64,000 nucleotides of DNA, from NCBI RefSeq assembly GCF_016916835.1, contig NZ_JAFFIX010000001.1, positions 496,001 to 560,000 of the forward strand, written 5' to 3'. The position numbers and the translations under genes are program-made. This document shows positions 8,914 to 18,731 of the stretch, one piece after another. This DNA comes from Actinacidiphila bryophytorum. GTDB lineage: Bacteria; Actinomycetota; Actinomycetes; Streptomycetales; Streptomycetaceae. Numbering within the stretch: the first letter of the stretch is position 1; the number at the start of each line of letters is the position of its first letter. Under the pieces are notes generated by a model, which saw only the letters and a list, made by a program, of their open reading frames with translations, did no database searches and was not told the DNA's origin.

Positions 8914-8934
8914 ATTGCATGCAACGCATGCAAT
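8914..8934. promoter_or_regulatory. Perfect dyad, probable GntR operator
   Basis: ATTGCATGC (8914-8922), spacer AAC, GCATGCAAT (8926-8934). The nine-base arms are perfectly complementary and stand out in this GC-rich setting. The site lies just upstream of the GntR start at 8898, the usual place for an autoregulatory operator in the FadR/FCD class. Assignment to this GntR protein is by position. Confidence 0.65.
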
Positions 8935-9011
8935 CCTCTCGCCCCGGGCGGGGAACCCGCGCCCGGCCCGCCGCCGGAGGAAGAGGCAGCGCCACCGCAC
9001 GTGGCACCTGC

Positions 9012-9686
9012 CTACGGCTGGGGCGAGGCCAGGGCGTGGGAGATGCCGGGCTCGGGGGGGCCGAGGAAGCGGGGGGAGGGGTGGACGGCTGCGTCCACGA
9101 AGGCCTTGCCCGCGGCGAGCACCTCGCGGGCGCCGCCCGCGAACCACGTCACGTCGTGCGGCTCGTCGACGCCGACGCCGTAGACGTCCAGGCCCGCCGC
9201 CTCGCAGAGGGCCACCGCCCGCCGGATGTGGAAGCCCTGGCTGACCAGGACGGCCTTGCGCACCCCGAACACGCGCTTCGCGCGACTGCAGGAGTCCCAC
9301 GTGTCGAACCCGGCGTCGTCCACCACGACCTGCCCGGAGGGCACCCCGTGGGCGACGAGGTACGTCCGCATCGCCCCGGGCTCGTCGTACGACGTACGGC
9401 TGTTGTCGCCGGTGACCAGCAGCACCCGCACCTTCCCCGCCCGGTACAGCTCCGCCGCCGCGTCGAGCCGGTGCGCGAGGTAGGGCGTCGGGCGGCCGTC
9501 GGTGAGGCCGGCGCCGAAGACGACGGCGACCGGCTCGGCCGGGACGTCCGCCAGGTCGCGCACCCGCCCTCCGCCGGCGAGCTGCACCCACACCGCCGGC
9601 AGCAGCCCGATCGTGCAGAGCGCCGCCACGGTCTGCACGGTGCGCCGCCACCCGGTGCGCGTCCGCGGCAGCCGGAGTCCCCGCAT
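9012..9686 (-). CDS. SanA/YdcF-family membrane protein (DUF218)
   Basis: 224 residues. A single N-terminal membrane segment (about residues 17-36) anchors a DUF218 domain. Family signatures: 'AVVFGAGLTDGRPTPYLAHRL', 'YRAGKVRVLLVTGDNS', 'GVPSGQVVVDDAGFDTWDSC', 'VLVSQGFHIRRAVALC'. SanA-like proteins affect envelope permeability and vancomycin sensitivity in enterobacteria; their reaction is not established. The gene stands alone between GntR and a stretch with a gene remnant. Confidence 0.85.
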   Translation of the reverse strand: MRGLRLPRTRTGWRRTVQTVAALCTIGLLPAVWVQLAGGGRVRDLADVPAEPVAVVFGAGLTDGRPTPYLAHRLDAAAELYRAGKVRVLLVTGDNSRTSYDEPGAMRTYLVAHGVPSGQVVVDDAGFDTWDSCSRAKRVFGVRKAVLVSQGFHIRRAVALCEAAGLDVYGVGVDEPHDVTWFAGGAREVLAAGKAFVDAAVHPSPRFLGPPEPGISHALASPQP

Positions 9687-9789
9687 GCCGTACCCCCCTT
9701 GTCACCGTGTCCGACGCGCGGCAGGCGCCCCCGGTTGCAGCACCGCCCCCGCCCATCAGGGGGAAGCGGCGCCCGGCCGCCGCCCAACG

Positions 9790-10005
9790 GCGGGCTCCCA
9801 CAGGATCGTCGCCGCCTACAACGGTGACGACGACTGCGGCGCCTCCAACGACCGGACCACCGTGACGGTCTCCGAGGCGCCGCCGCCCCCGACGCAGCCG
9901 AGCGGCCTGTGCCTGCTCGCGTGCAGCGGACTGTTCGGCTTCCAGACCGGCGACATCCACAACGAGGTGAACATCCGCCAGGGCCACTGCCCGCGCGGCC
10001 CCGGT
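9790..10005 (+). pseudogene. Remnant of a secreted Ig-like-repeat protein (C-terminal piece)
   Basis: Within the 388-base gap 9687-10074 one forward frame reads 'IVAAYNGDDDCGASND', then 'RTTVTVSEAPPPPTQPSG', then 'LCLLACSGLFGFQTGDI' and 'HNEVNIRQGHCPRGP'. The first part matches the end of bacterial Ig-like (Big_3_5-type) repeats, which typically run 'I-A-YNGD-C--S-D--TVTV'. There is no start codon with a ribosome binding site, no signal peptide and no in-frame stop before the next gene. It looks like the tail of a larger exported protein left after deletion. The borders are approximate. Confidence 0.5.
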
Positions 10006-10074
10006 GCCGCGGTGCCGGGGCGTACGCCATCCTCTGGGGGACGCGGCAGGCGCCGCAGAACCCGGAGGCCACCC

Positions 10075-10521
10075 GTGACCGACCGCCGACTGCCCTTCTT
10101 CGTCTACGGCACGCTGCTGCCCGGCGAGCGCAACCACCCGCTGCTCGCCGGGCGCACGCGTGCGTGGACCCCCGCGGTGCTGACAGGCGCGCTGCTCTAC
10201 CGCGGCCCCGGGTACCCCTTCGCCGTGGCGGACCCGGCGGGGACCGGACAGGTGCACGGCGAGGTCGTGGAGATATGGGCTGCGCAATACGACGCCGTAC
10301 GCGCCGACCTCGACCGCCTGGAGACCTATACGCCGGGTGACCCCGCCAACCGCTACGAAAGGGTGGCCATGGCGGTGCGCACCGAGCGCGGACAGGCCGA
10401 GGCGTGGGTCTACCTCGCAGGCCCCGTCACCACCCGGGAGCTGCTGCCCGCCGCCGAGCGCATCCCCGGCGGGGACTGGCGCCGCCGCGACGGCCTCACC
10501 GGCGGCGGAACCGGTGTGTGA
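10075..10521 (+). CDS. Gamma-glutamylcyclotransferase (AIG2-like) family protein
   Basis: 148 residues from a GTG with GGAGG six bases upstream. The GGCT fold is clear from 'LPFFVYGTLLPGERNHPLL', 'LYRGPGYPFAVADP', 'VHGEVVEIWAAQYDAV', 'LDRLETYTPGDPANRYERV' and 'AWVYLAGP'. Family enzymes cyclise gamma-glutamyl amines to 5-oxoproline; the general-acid Glu is expected in the 'LDRLETY' neighbourhood. The physiological substrate is unknown. The frame is open into the upstream remnant, but the ribosome binding site fixes the start. Confidence 0.85.
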   Translation: MTDRRLPFFVYGTLLPGERNHPLLAGRTRAWTPAVLTGALLYRGPGYPFAVADPAGTGQVHGEVVEIWAAQYDAVRADLDRLETYTPGDPANRYERVAMAVRTERGQAEAWVYLAGPVTTRELLPAAERIPGGDWRRRDGLTGGGTGV

Positions 10522-10538
10522 TGCCGGGGTAAAGATCC

Positions 10539-10565
10539 GTGACCCTTATGCAACGGCGTCGCAAT
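10539..10565 (+). promoter_or_regulatory. Candidate GlnR box
   Basis: GTGAC (10539-10543), six bases, GCAAC (10550-10554), six bases, GCAAT (10561-10565). The spacing fits the Streptomyces GlnR consensus gTnAc-n6-GaAAc and lies 23-49 bases before the chelatase start. Similarity is partial and no footprint is available. Confidence 0.3.
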
Positions 10566-10587
10566 GCCGCGCCCGCACCATCGACGT

Positions 10588-11337
10588 ATGACCTCCTTCC
10601 GCCCCGCCCTGGTGGCCGTCGCCCACGGCAGCCGCGACCCCCGTGCGCTGCCCGCCGTACGGGCGCTGCTCGAACGGGTGAGGGCGGCGCGGCCCGAAGT
10701 CGACGTACGGCTCGGCCATGTCGAGCTGAACGCGCCGCTGCTCCCCGACGCCCTTGCCGAGCTGCGCGGCGAAGCCGTCCTCGTACCGCTGCTCCTGAGC
10801 CGCGGCCACCACGTCAAACACGACCTGCCCGCCGCGCTGTCCGCGGCGCCCTGGCTGCACGGCACGGTCGCCGCACCCCTCGGCCCGCACCCGCTGCTCG
10901 CCGAGGTCCTGCACGACCGGCTGCTCGCCGCTGGATGGCCGCGGATTGCGCGGGGGCACGCCGTCGTCCTGGCCGCCGCCGGGTCGCGCGACCCGGACTC
11001 CGCCGCCGACACCCGGCACATGGCAGAGCTGCTCGCAGCCCGCCTCGGGGTGCCCGTCGTAGGAGCCTACGCCTCCGCCGCCGCGCCCACGGTCGGTGCC
11101 GCCGTCACCGCCCTCGCCGCCCGCGGCATCGACCGGCGGCGTATCGCGGTGGCGTCGTACTTCACCGCGCCCGGCCGCTTCGCCACCCAGACGTCCGCCG
11201 CCGCACCCGGTGCCGCGGCGGCGCCGCTCGGGGCGCACGAGGCCATGGCCCGGCTCGTCCTGCACCGCTACGACGAGGCCGTACGCCGGCTGCGTACGCC
11301 CGGGCGGCCGCACCAGGAACTGGCCCGGGCGAGCTGA
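10588..11337 (+). CDS. Sirohydrochlorin chelatase (CbiX/SirB family)
   Basis: 249 residues, two tandem chelatase-like halves. The N-terminal half has the metal-binding His in 'LVAVAHGSRDPRALPAVRAL' and a second His in 'LLSRGHHVKHDL'. The second half repeats the fold ('VVLAAAGSRDPDSAADTRHM') without the His. It inserts Fe2+ (or Co2+) into sirohydrochlorin to make siroheme. Siroheme is the prosthetic group of NirB, encoded 4.5 kb upstream, so a role in nitrite assimilation is likely. ATG 10588 is preceded by a candidate GlnR site, described separately. Confidence 0.87.
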   Translation: MTSFRPALVAVAHGSRDPRALPAVRALLERVRAARPEVDVRLGHVELNAPLLPDALAELRGEAVLVPLLLSRGHHVKHDLPAALSAAPWLHGTVAAPLGPHPLLAEVLHDRLLAAGWPRIARGHAVVLAAAGSRDPDSAADTRHMAELLAARLGVPVVGAYASAAAPTVGAAVTALAARGIDRRRIAVASYFTAPGRFATQTSAAAPGAAAAPLGAHEAMARLVLHRYDEAVRRLRTPGRPHQELARAS

Positions 11338-11367
11338 AAGCGCGCACCGCCCGCTACCGTCAGGCCC

Positions 11368-12663
11368 ATGGACAGCGATGACCTGCGCCTGGGTCCGTAC
11401 GAGCGCTACGGCCCCTACGGGAGCGCCGACACGGACCGCTACGTTCCGGAGCCGGACAAGCGCCCGGGGCGCACCGCCTTCCAGCGCGACCGGGCCAGGG
11501 TGCTGCACTCCGCCGCCCTGCGCCGCCTCGCGGGCAAGACGCAGGTCGTCGACCCGGGCGTCAGCGACGCCGCCGTGCCCGACACCAGCCCCCGCACCCG
11601 GCTCACCCACTCCCTGGAGTGCGCGCAGGTCGGCAGGGAACTCGGCGCCGCACTCGGCTGCGACCCCGACCTCGTCGAGACCGCGTGCCTGGCCCACGAC
11701 CTCGGGCACCCGCCCTTCGGGCACAACGGCGAAATGGTGCTCGCCGAGATCGCCGCGGACTGCGGCGGCTTCGAAGGCAACGCGCAGAGCCTGCGGCTGC
11801 TCACCAGGATCGAACCCAAGCGCTTCGCGTCCCCCGACGTGAGCGTCGGGCTCAACCTCACCCGGGCGGCGCTCGACGCCGCCACCAAATACCCCTGGCC
11901 GCGGGGCGGCAACCCCGACGCGCCCGGCAGCCCCAAATTCGGCGTCTACGAGGACGACCTGCCCGTCTTCCACTGGGTCAGGGAAGGCGCCCCCGACGGC
12001 AGGCAGTGCTTCGAGGCGCAGGTCATGGACTGGTCCGACGACGTCGCCTACTCCGTCCACGACGTCGAGGACGGCCTCCAAGCCGGGTACATCGACCCGC
12101 GTGCACTGACCTCGGGCCCCGAGCGGGCCGAGATCTTCGGCTGCGCCGCCGCCCGCTACGCCCCGCCCGACACCCCGCCCGAGGAACTGGCCGCCGCCCT
12201 CGACCGGCTCCTCGCCCAGCCCTGGTGGCCCGACCGCTACGACGGCACCGCACTCGACCAGGCCAGGCTCAAGGACGCCGCGTCCCAGCTCATCGGGCGC
12301 TTCTGCCTCGCCGCCGAGGGCGCCACGCGCGAGCGCTACGGCACGGCCCGGCTCACGCGGTACGGGGCTGCTCTCGTCGTGCCGCGCGAGCAGCGGCTCG
12401 AATGCGCCGTGCTCAAGGCTGTCGCCGACTGCTACGTCATGCAGCGCGCCGCCCAGGCGCGGCGGCGCGCGGAACAGCGCGTCGTCATCGCCGAACTGGC
12501 GTCCGCGCTGCTGGCGCGGGCGCCGGTCGGGCTCGACCCGCAGTTCGCGGCGATCCTCGCTGCCGCGACGGACGAATCTGCGCGGCGGCGCGCCGTCGTT
12601 GACCAGATCGCGTCCCTCACGGACGCCACCGCGACGGCGTTGCACGCACGCCTTACGCGGTGA
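11368..12663 (+). CDS. dgt: Deoxyguanosinetriphosphate triphosphohydrolase-like protein
   Basis: 431 residues, an HD-domain dNTP triphosphohydrolase that releases tripolyphosphate from dGTP or other dNTPs. The metal-binding HD signature is complete: His near 81 in '[14 protein letters not shown]', His110-Asp111 in '[16 protein letters not shown]', and a later Asp in '[18 protein letters not shown]'. The N-terminal '[23 protein letters not shown]' is typical. The actinobacterial gene lies upstream of dnaG in Streptomyces, and dnaG follows 2.2 kb downstream here. Confidence 0.92.
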   Translation: MDSDDLRLGPYERYGPYGSADTDRYVPEPDKRPGRTAFQRDRARVLHSAALRRLAGKTQVVDPGVSDAAVPDTSPRTRLTHSLECAQVGRELGAALGCDPDLVETACLAHDLGHPPFGHNGEMVLAEIAADCGGFEGNAQSLRLLTRIEPKRFASPDVSVGLNLTRAALDAATKYPWPRGGNPDAPGSPKFGVYEDDLPVFHWVREGAPDGRQCFEAQVMDWSDDVAYSVHDVEDGLQAGYIDPRALTSGPERAEIFGCAAARYAPPDTPPEELAAALDRLLAQPWWPDRYDGTALDQARLKDAASQLIGRFCLAAEGATRERYGTARLTRYGAALVVPREQRLECAVLKAVADCYVMQRAAQARRRAEQRVVIAELASALLARAPVGLDPQFAAILAAATDESARRRAVVDQIASLTDATATALHARLTR

Positions 12664-13063
12664 CCCGCGGTGGGGTGGGTGCCACTTGCTGTGGCGTTGC
12701 TCCTTTCCCCCGGCGGGGGCTGGCCGCGCAGTTCCCCGCGCCCCTGGGTGATTGCCACCTGCGGTGGGCTGCTTGTCCGCGGCGCCGTCGTGGCTTGTCG
12801 CGCAGTTCCCCGCGCCCCTTTGGGGTTGCCCTCTTCGCGCAGGGCGGGCGGTTTTCACGGGGGCGACCTCTGCGGAGGAGGGTGGGCGTTTTTCAGGGGG
12901 CGCGGGGAACTGTGCGACAAGCCACCCGGCGGGGGAAGGTCCCGGGGGGACGGAGGGGGGCAGGACGGGGGGTACCCCCGAAGACATGGCGTGGCGCTCT
13001 TCCCGAGGGGCGCGCCGTGAGGGACGCTCACGGGTAAGGAAAGACCGGCAGGGGAGGCGCACA
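12664..13063. repeat. Intergenic region with modular Streptomyces-type repeats
   Basis: No gene is seen in these 400 bases. It starts with GCCACTTGCTGTGGCGTTGC (12681-12700), contains GTGATTGCCACCTGC at 12748-12762, and carries the module GCAGTTCCCCGCGCCCCT twice (12728-12745 and 12802-12819). A closely related inverted copy (about 12894-12917) has one extra G. The same modules recur at 54.5, 57.3 and 61.7 kb. The right-hand terminal repeat found at those loci is missing here. The inverted modules would form a long hairpin in RNA and could act as a terminator for dgt. Confidence 0.6.
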
Positions 13064-14326
13064 GTGGTGGACGCACACCAGACCTTCGTGATCGTCGGAG
13101 CGGGACTCGCCGGGGCGAAGGCCGCCGAGACCCTACGCTCCGAGGGATTCACCGGCCGGGTGATACTGATCGGGGACGAGCGCGACCACCCGTATGAGAG
13201 GCCACCCCTGTCCAAGGGGTATCTGACGGGCAGCGCGGAGCGCGACTCCGCCTTCGTGCAGCAGCCCGGCTGGTATGCGGAGCACGACGTCGAGCTGCAC
13301 CTGGGCCAGCCCGTGGTGCACCTGGACAAGGCGACCCGCACGATCACCCTCGGCGACGGCTCGACGCTGATCTACGACAAGCTGCTGCTGGCGACGGGTT
13401 CCGAGCCGCGGCGGCTGGACATCCCGGGTACGGACCTCGCCGGGGTGCACCACCTGCGGCGGCTGGCGCACTCGGACCGGCTCAAGCACGTGCTGACGAG
13501 CCTGGGCCGGGAGAACGGCCACCTGGTGATCGCGGGCGCGGGCTGGATCGGTCTTGAGGTGGCGGCGGCGGCCCGCGGCTACGGCGCCGAGGTGACGGTC
13601 GTGGAGTCCGACCCGACGGCGCTGTACCGGGTTCTCGGCCCGGAGCTGGGCGCGGTGTTCACCGACCTGCACGTCGAGCACGGGGTGCGTTTCCACTTCG
13701 GCGCGCGGCTCACCGAGATCACCGGGCAGGACGGGATGGTCCTGGCCGCGGTCACCGACGACGGCCAGGAGCATCCGGCGCACGACGTGCTCGCGGCGAT
13801 CGGCGCGGCGCCCCGCACCGCGCTCGCGGAGGTCGCGGGCCTGGCGCTGGCGTCCCGTGAGGAGGGCGGCGGCATCGCGGTGGACGCGTCCTTGCGCACC
13901 TCGGACCCCGACATCTTCGCGGCGGGCGACGTCGCCAACGCCGAGCACCCGCTGTTCGGGGGCCGGCTGCGGGTCGAGCACTGGGCGAACGCGCTGAACG
14001 GCGGCCCGGCCGCCGCGAAGGCGATGCTGGGCCGCGAGGTGACCTACGACCGCGTGCCGTACTTCTTCACCGACCAGTACGACCTGGGCATGGAGTACTC
14101 GGGGCACGTGGCCCCCGGCGGCTACGACCAGGTGGTGTGCCGCGGGGACGTGGGCAAGCGGGAGTTCATCGCCTTCTGGCTGCGCGAGGGCCGGGTGCTG
14201 GCGGGGATGAACGTCAACGTCTGGGACGTGACCGAGCAGATCCAGCAGCTGGTCCGCTCGGGCCGGGCGGTGGACCCCGAGGCGCTGTCGGACCCGGCGG
14301 TCCCGCTAACCTCGTTCCTGGACTGA
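13064..14326 (+). CDS. FAD-dependent pyridine nucleotide-disulfide/ferredoxin reductase
   Basis: 420 residues. GTG start with GGGGAGG six bases upstream; the second codon is also GTG. FAD-binding Rossmann motif 'FVIVGAGLAGAKAAETL' at residues 6-22, 'DERDHPYERPPLSKGYL' typical of rubredoxin/ferredoxin reductases, NAD(P)-binding 'LVIAGAGWIGLEVAAAARGYG', and FAD-binding 'SDPDIFAAGDVANAEH' near the C-terminus. The last ~90 residues match the reductase C-terminal domain. It would pass electrons from NAD(P)H to a ferredoxin serving a P450 or oxygenase; no ferredoxin gene is adjacent, so the partner is unknown. Confidence 0.9.
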   Translation: MVDAHQTFVIVGAGLAGAKAAETLRSEGFTGRVILIGDERDHPYERPPLSKGYLTGSAERDSAFVQQPGWYAEHDVELHLGQPVVHLDKATRTITLGDGSTLIYDKLLLATGSEPRRLDIPGTDLAGVHHLRRLAHSDRLKHVLTSLGRENGHLVIAGAGWIGLEVAAAARGYGAEVTVVESDPTALYRVLGPELGAVFTDLHVEHGVRFHFGARLTEITGQDGMVLAAVTDDGQEHPAHDVLAAIGAAPRTALAEVAGLALASREEGGGIAVDASLRTSDPDIFAAGDVANAEHPLFGGRLRVEHWANALNGGPAAAKAMLGREVTYDRVPYFFTDQYDLGMEYSGHVAPGGYDQVVCRGDVGKREFIAFWLREGRVLAGMNVNVWDVTEQIQQLVRSGRAVDPEALSDPAVPLTSFLD

Positions 14327-14344
14327 CCAGGAGGGACACCCGCC

Positions 14345-14800
14345 ATGCCCGTTTCGCGCACCGCCGTCGTAGCCGTCGAGGAGATCTTCGCCCTGCGGTG
14401 GGCGGTGCTGCGGACCGGGCTGCCGCGGGAGACCGCGGTGTATCCGGAGGACGCGCGGCCCGACACCTTCCACATAGCCGCCTACGACGAGGCGGGCGCC
14501 GTGCAGGGCTGCGCCACCTTCTTCCCCGACGCCCTTGCGGGGGAGGCGGCGACCGCGTACCGCTTCCGCGGCATGGGCAGCGCGCCCGAGGCGCGCGGCA
14601 AGGGCTTCGGGGCCGCCGCGCTGACCGCGGGCCTGCGCGAGTGCGCGGCCCGCGGCGCCTCCGTCGTGTGGTGCAACGGCCGCGTCTCGGCCACCGGCTT
14701 CTACGAGCACCTGGGCTTCACCGCCGTCGGTGAGGAGTTCGTGGTGGAGCCGAGCGGCCTGCACTACGTCTTCGTGACGAAGGACCTGGACCGCCCCTGA
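14345..14800 (+). CDS. GNAT-family N-acetyltransferase
   Basis: 151 residues. The acetyl-CoA-binding motif A is 'YRFRGMGSAPEARGKGFGAAAL', split here as 'RFRGMGSAPEARGKGFG' then 'AAALTAGLREC'. Motif B is in 'VWCNGRVSATGFYEHLGF'. The C-terminal 'GLHYVFVTKDL' completes the fold. Substrate is not predictable. AGGAGGGACACCCGCC precedes the ATG. It lies 18 bases after the flavoprotein on the same strand, so co-transcription is likely. Confidence 0.87.
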   Translation: MPVSRTAVVAVEEIFALRWAVLRTGLPRETAVYPEDARPDTFHIAAYDEAGAVQGCATFFPDALAGEAATAYRFRGMGSAPEARGKGFGAAALTAGLRECAARGASVVWCNGRVSATGFYEHLGFTAVGEEFVVEPSGLHYVFVTKDLDRP

Positions 14801-14859
14801 GCGGACCGCCCCCGGGCGGACCGGCGAAAGCTGTCCGAGCCGAGCCGTAGACTTCACGC

Positions 14860-16782
14860 GTGGCGGGCAGGATCAGGGACGACGACGTGAAGGCGGTCAG
14901 GGACGCCGTCCCGATCGACGCCGTCGTCTCGGAGTACCTCCAGCTGAAGAACGCCGGCGGCGGCAATCTCAAGGGCCTGTGCCCCTTCCACGACGAGAAG
15001 TCGCCCTCCTTCCAGGTCAGCCCGTCCAAGGGCCTCTTCCACTGCTTCGGCTGCGGCGAGGGCGGCGACACCCTGGCCTTCGTGATGAAGGTCGACCACC
15101 TGTCCTTCACCGAGGCCGTCGAGCGGCTGGCCGGGCAGGCCGGCATCACCCTGCGGTACGAGGAGGGCGGGCATGTGCCCGGCCGCCAGCAGGGCGAGCG
15201 CATCCGGCTGGTGGAGGCGCACAAGGCGGCCGCGGCCTTCTACGTCGAGCAACTGGGCGGTGCCGAGGCGGAGATCGGCCGGAAGTTCCTGGCCGCCCGC
15301 GGCTTCGACCAGGCGGCGGCCGAGCACTTCGGGGTGGGGTACGCGCCCGCCGGGTGGGACCACCTGGTGCGGTTCCTGCGCGGCAAGGGCTTCTCCGACA
15401 AGGAGCTGATCACCGCGGGCCTGGCCCTGGAGAGCCGCCGCGGCGGGGCGATCGACCGCTTCCGCGGCCGGCTGATCTGGCCGATCAGGGACATCACGGG
15501 CGAGGTCATCGGCTTCGGCGCGCGCAAGCTGCGCGAGGACGACCAGGGGCCGAAGTACCTGAACACCTCGGAGACCCCGCTCTACCGCAAGTCCCAGGTG
15601 CTCTACGGCATCGACCTGGCCAAGAAGGAGATCGCCAGGACCGGGCGTGCGGTCGTCGTCGAGGGCTACACCGACGTGATGGCCTGCCATCTGGCCGGTG
15701 TCACCACCGCGATCGCCACCTGCGGCACGTCCTTCGGCGGCGACCACATCAAGATCCTGCGCCGGCTGCTGATGGACAACGCCACCTCGGAGGTCGTCTT
15801 CACCTTCGACGGTGACGAGGCGGGGCAGAAGGCGGCGCTGCGGGCGTTCGAGGACGACCAGAAGTTCGCCGCGGAGACCTCGATCGCGGTCACTCCCGGC
15901 GGCATGGACCCCTGCGAACTGCGGCTCGCCGAGGGCGACGCGGCGGTGCAGCGGCTGATCGACGGGCGGACCCCGCTGTTCGCCTTCGCGCTGCGCTCGA
16001 TCGTCTCGCGCTACAACCTGGACACCGACGAGGGCCGGGTCGCGGCGGTGGACGCGGCCGTCCCGGTGGTCGCGGCGATCAAGAACCAGGCGCTGCGCGA
16101 CCGTTACGCGATCCGGCTGGTCGGCATGGCGGGCATCGGCACGCAGGCCGAGGAGGTCTCGATGATCCGCCGGGTGCGCGCGATGGCCCGCGCCCGTGCG
16201 GCGGGCGGCGGCACGTCCGCGGCCCGCCCCGAGTACGCCCGCCGCCCCGAGCGGGGACCGGCCGGCCCGCAGGTGCCGCAGAACGTGCCGCGCGGGCCGC
16301 GGCTGGACCTGCGCAGCCCCGCCCACCGGGTGGAGCGCGAGCTGCTGAAACTGGCCCTGCAGTATCCGGCGCTGGTCTCCCCGGCCTTCGACGCCTACGG
16401 CGAGGACGAGTTCACCGGGCCGCCCTACGCCCAGGTCCGCCGGGTGATCGCCGAGGTCGGCGGGGTGGAGCAGGCCGACGCGGAGTTCCTGGTCCGGGTG
16501 CGCGAGGCCGCGCCCGACGACACCGTGCGGATGATGGTGACGGAGCTGGCGGTCGAGCCGGTGATGCACAAGTCGCCGGAGTTCTACGCGGGCGAGGTCC
16601 TGGTCAGGGTCCGCCTGCTTGCCGTCGACCGCAGGGTCGCCCAGGTGCACGCCACGCAGGCCCGGCTGACCGCCCAGGGCGTCCCGCCCGACGCCCCCGA
16701 GGTCACCGCGGCGCTGGGCGAGCTGTGGGCGCTCCAGCAGTACGGCCAGCGGCTGCGCGAGCAGGGTGCCGCGGCGCTGTAG
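14860..16782 (+). CDS. dnaG: DNA primase DnaG
   Basis: 640 residues; synthesises RNA primers for replication. The CHC2 zinc-binding motif is C41-x2-H44 ... C62-x2-C65 (CPFHDEKSPSF, LFHCFGCGEGGD). The TOPRIM core holds 'VVVEGYTDVMACH' near 267 and 'FTFDGDEAGQKAA' near 315. The C-terminal helicase-binding region follows a Gly/Arg/Pro-rich linker (residues ~445-485). GTG start at 14860. Upstream dgt and downstream hrdA match the order I recall for Streptomyces genomes. Confidence 0.96.
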   Translation: MAGRIRDDDVKAVRDAVPIDAVVSEYLQLKNAGGGNLKGLCPFHDEKSPSFQVSPSKGLFHCFGCGEGGDTLAFVMKVDHLSFTEAVERLAGQAGITLRYEEGGHVPGRQQGERIRLVEAHKAAAAFYVEQLGGAEAEIGRKFLAARGFDQAAAEHFGVGYAPAGWDHLVRFLRGKGFSDKELITAGLALESRRGGAIDRFRGRLIWPIRDITGEVIGFGARKLREDDQGPKYLNTSETPLYRKSQVLYGIDLAKKEIARTGRAVVVEGYTDVMACHLAGVTTAIATCGTSFGGDHIKILRRLLMDNATSEVVFTFDGDEAGQKAALRAFEDDQKFAAETSIAVTPGGMDPCELRLAEGDAAVQRLIDGRTPLFAFALRSIVSRYNLDTDEGRVAAVDAAVPVVAAIKNQALRDRYAIRLVGMAGIGTQAEEVSMIRRVRAMARARAAGGGTSAARPEYARRPERGPAGPQVPQNVPRGPRLDLRSPAHRVERELLKLALQYPALVSPAFDAYGEDEFTGPPYAQVRRVIAEVGGVEQADAEFLVRVREAAPDDTVRMMVTELAVEPVMHKSPEFYAGEVLVRVRLLAVDRRVAQVHATQARLTAQGVPPDAPEVTAALGELWALQQYGQRLREQGAAAL

Positions 16783-16800
16783 CGCCCCGGCCGGTTGTCA

Positions 16801-17397
16801 GTGGGTCGCCGCATACTGACGTCCATACGGATCTCGGAGCACACCCTCAAGGACGCGTGGCAGCAGCTGGCCGAGGCCTGCGGCCTGCCCGACGCCACCG
16901 TGCTGCCGCCCACGGGGAGTTCGCCCGAGCAGTACGGCCGGCACGTCGGCGACCCCGGGGGCCTCTTCCTCGTCGTGGACGACGGCACCGTACGCGGCCA
17001 CCGCAGCCCCTACCAGGAGGTCTTCGCCACCCGGGATCTCGACCTGGCGCTGTACTTCGCCGCCCAGGAGGCGGTCGGCGGCCTCGCGGGGGACGCAGCA
17101 CCGCGGCAGGGACGAGCCTGGCGGACCTGCGCGAGACCGGCTGCGACTCCTGGGAGAGCTGCTGTTTCGGGCAGTCAGGCGACTGGGTACGCCCGCGGCC
17201 GCGCCCCCTACTACCGGGGCGGGCGGCTGGACTTCCTCAACCGGGCGATACGCAGGGCGGAACTGGACCATCCGGAAGTCGCCGACGAGTTCGAGCTGTA
17301 CTTCCACGCGCTGGAGACCGGGCTCGGCCTCCGGCTGCCCCAGCAGGCCTTTCTGGACGGAACGGTCCGGGCCGCGCCCTGGCAGGCTCAGGTGTGA
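16801..17397 (+). CDS. Uncharacterised protein, probably interrupted by two compensating frameshifts
   Basis: About 199 codons if read in one frame from GTG 16801 (TTG 16795 is an alternative). The first part (SIRISEHTLKDAWQQLAEACG to DLDLALYFAAQEAVGG) and the last part (YYRGGRLDFLNRAIRRAEL to FELYFHALETGLGLRLPQQ) have the strong third-position G/C of this genome. Between about 17095 and 17200 this frame has poor third-position G/C and reads Ala/Arg/Pro junk. The frame offset by two bases is GC3-rich there (SLADLRETGCDSWESCCFGQ). I infer two nearby indels, by sequencing error or mutation. The N-terminal half resembles small immunity-type proteins, but I do not assign a family. Confidence 0.55.
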   Translation: MGRRILTSIRISEHTLKDAWQQLAEACGLPDATVLPPTGSSPEQYGRHVGDPGGLFLVVDDGTVRGHRSPYQEVFATRDLDLALYFAAQEAVGGLAGDAAPRQGRAWRTCARPAATPGRAAVSGSQATGYARGRAPYYRGGRLDFLNRAIRRAELDHPEVADEFELYFHALETGLGLRLPQQAFLDGTVRAAPWQAQV

Positions 17398-17576
17398 GCG
17401 TGTCGGAGCGAACGCGAAGCGTGACGGAAAACGAAAAAGCGGGCGCACGACCCTCGTGGCATCGGCCTTGCGTGGGCCACACTGGGTGACGGCCCAGAGC
17501 CCGCATCGGCTCCCTCCCGAGCCTTCTCCGAGCCCTCTCAGAGCCCAATGTCGCGCTCACCGCGGAGGTCGCTTCC

Positions 17577-18689
<1,113 letters not shown>

Positions 18690-18731
18690 CCCGCCCCGCC
18701 CCGCCCCGCGCCCCGCCCCGAGCCCGGCCCC

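Noticed and set aside
10546..13347. A 933-residue open frame on the minus strand opposite the chelatase and dgt genes
   Set aside because: It mirrors strongly supported forward genes and has Gly/Arg/Val-rich shadow composition; typical of high-GC DNA.
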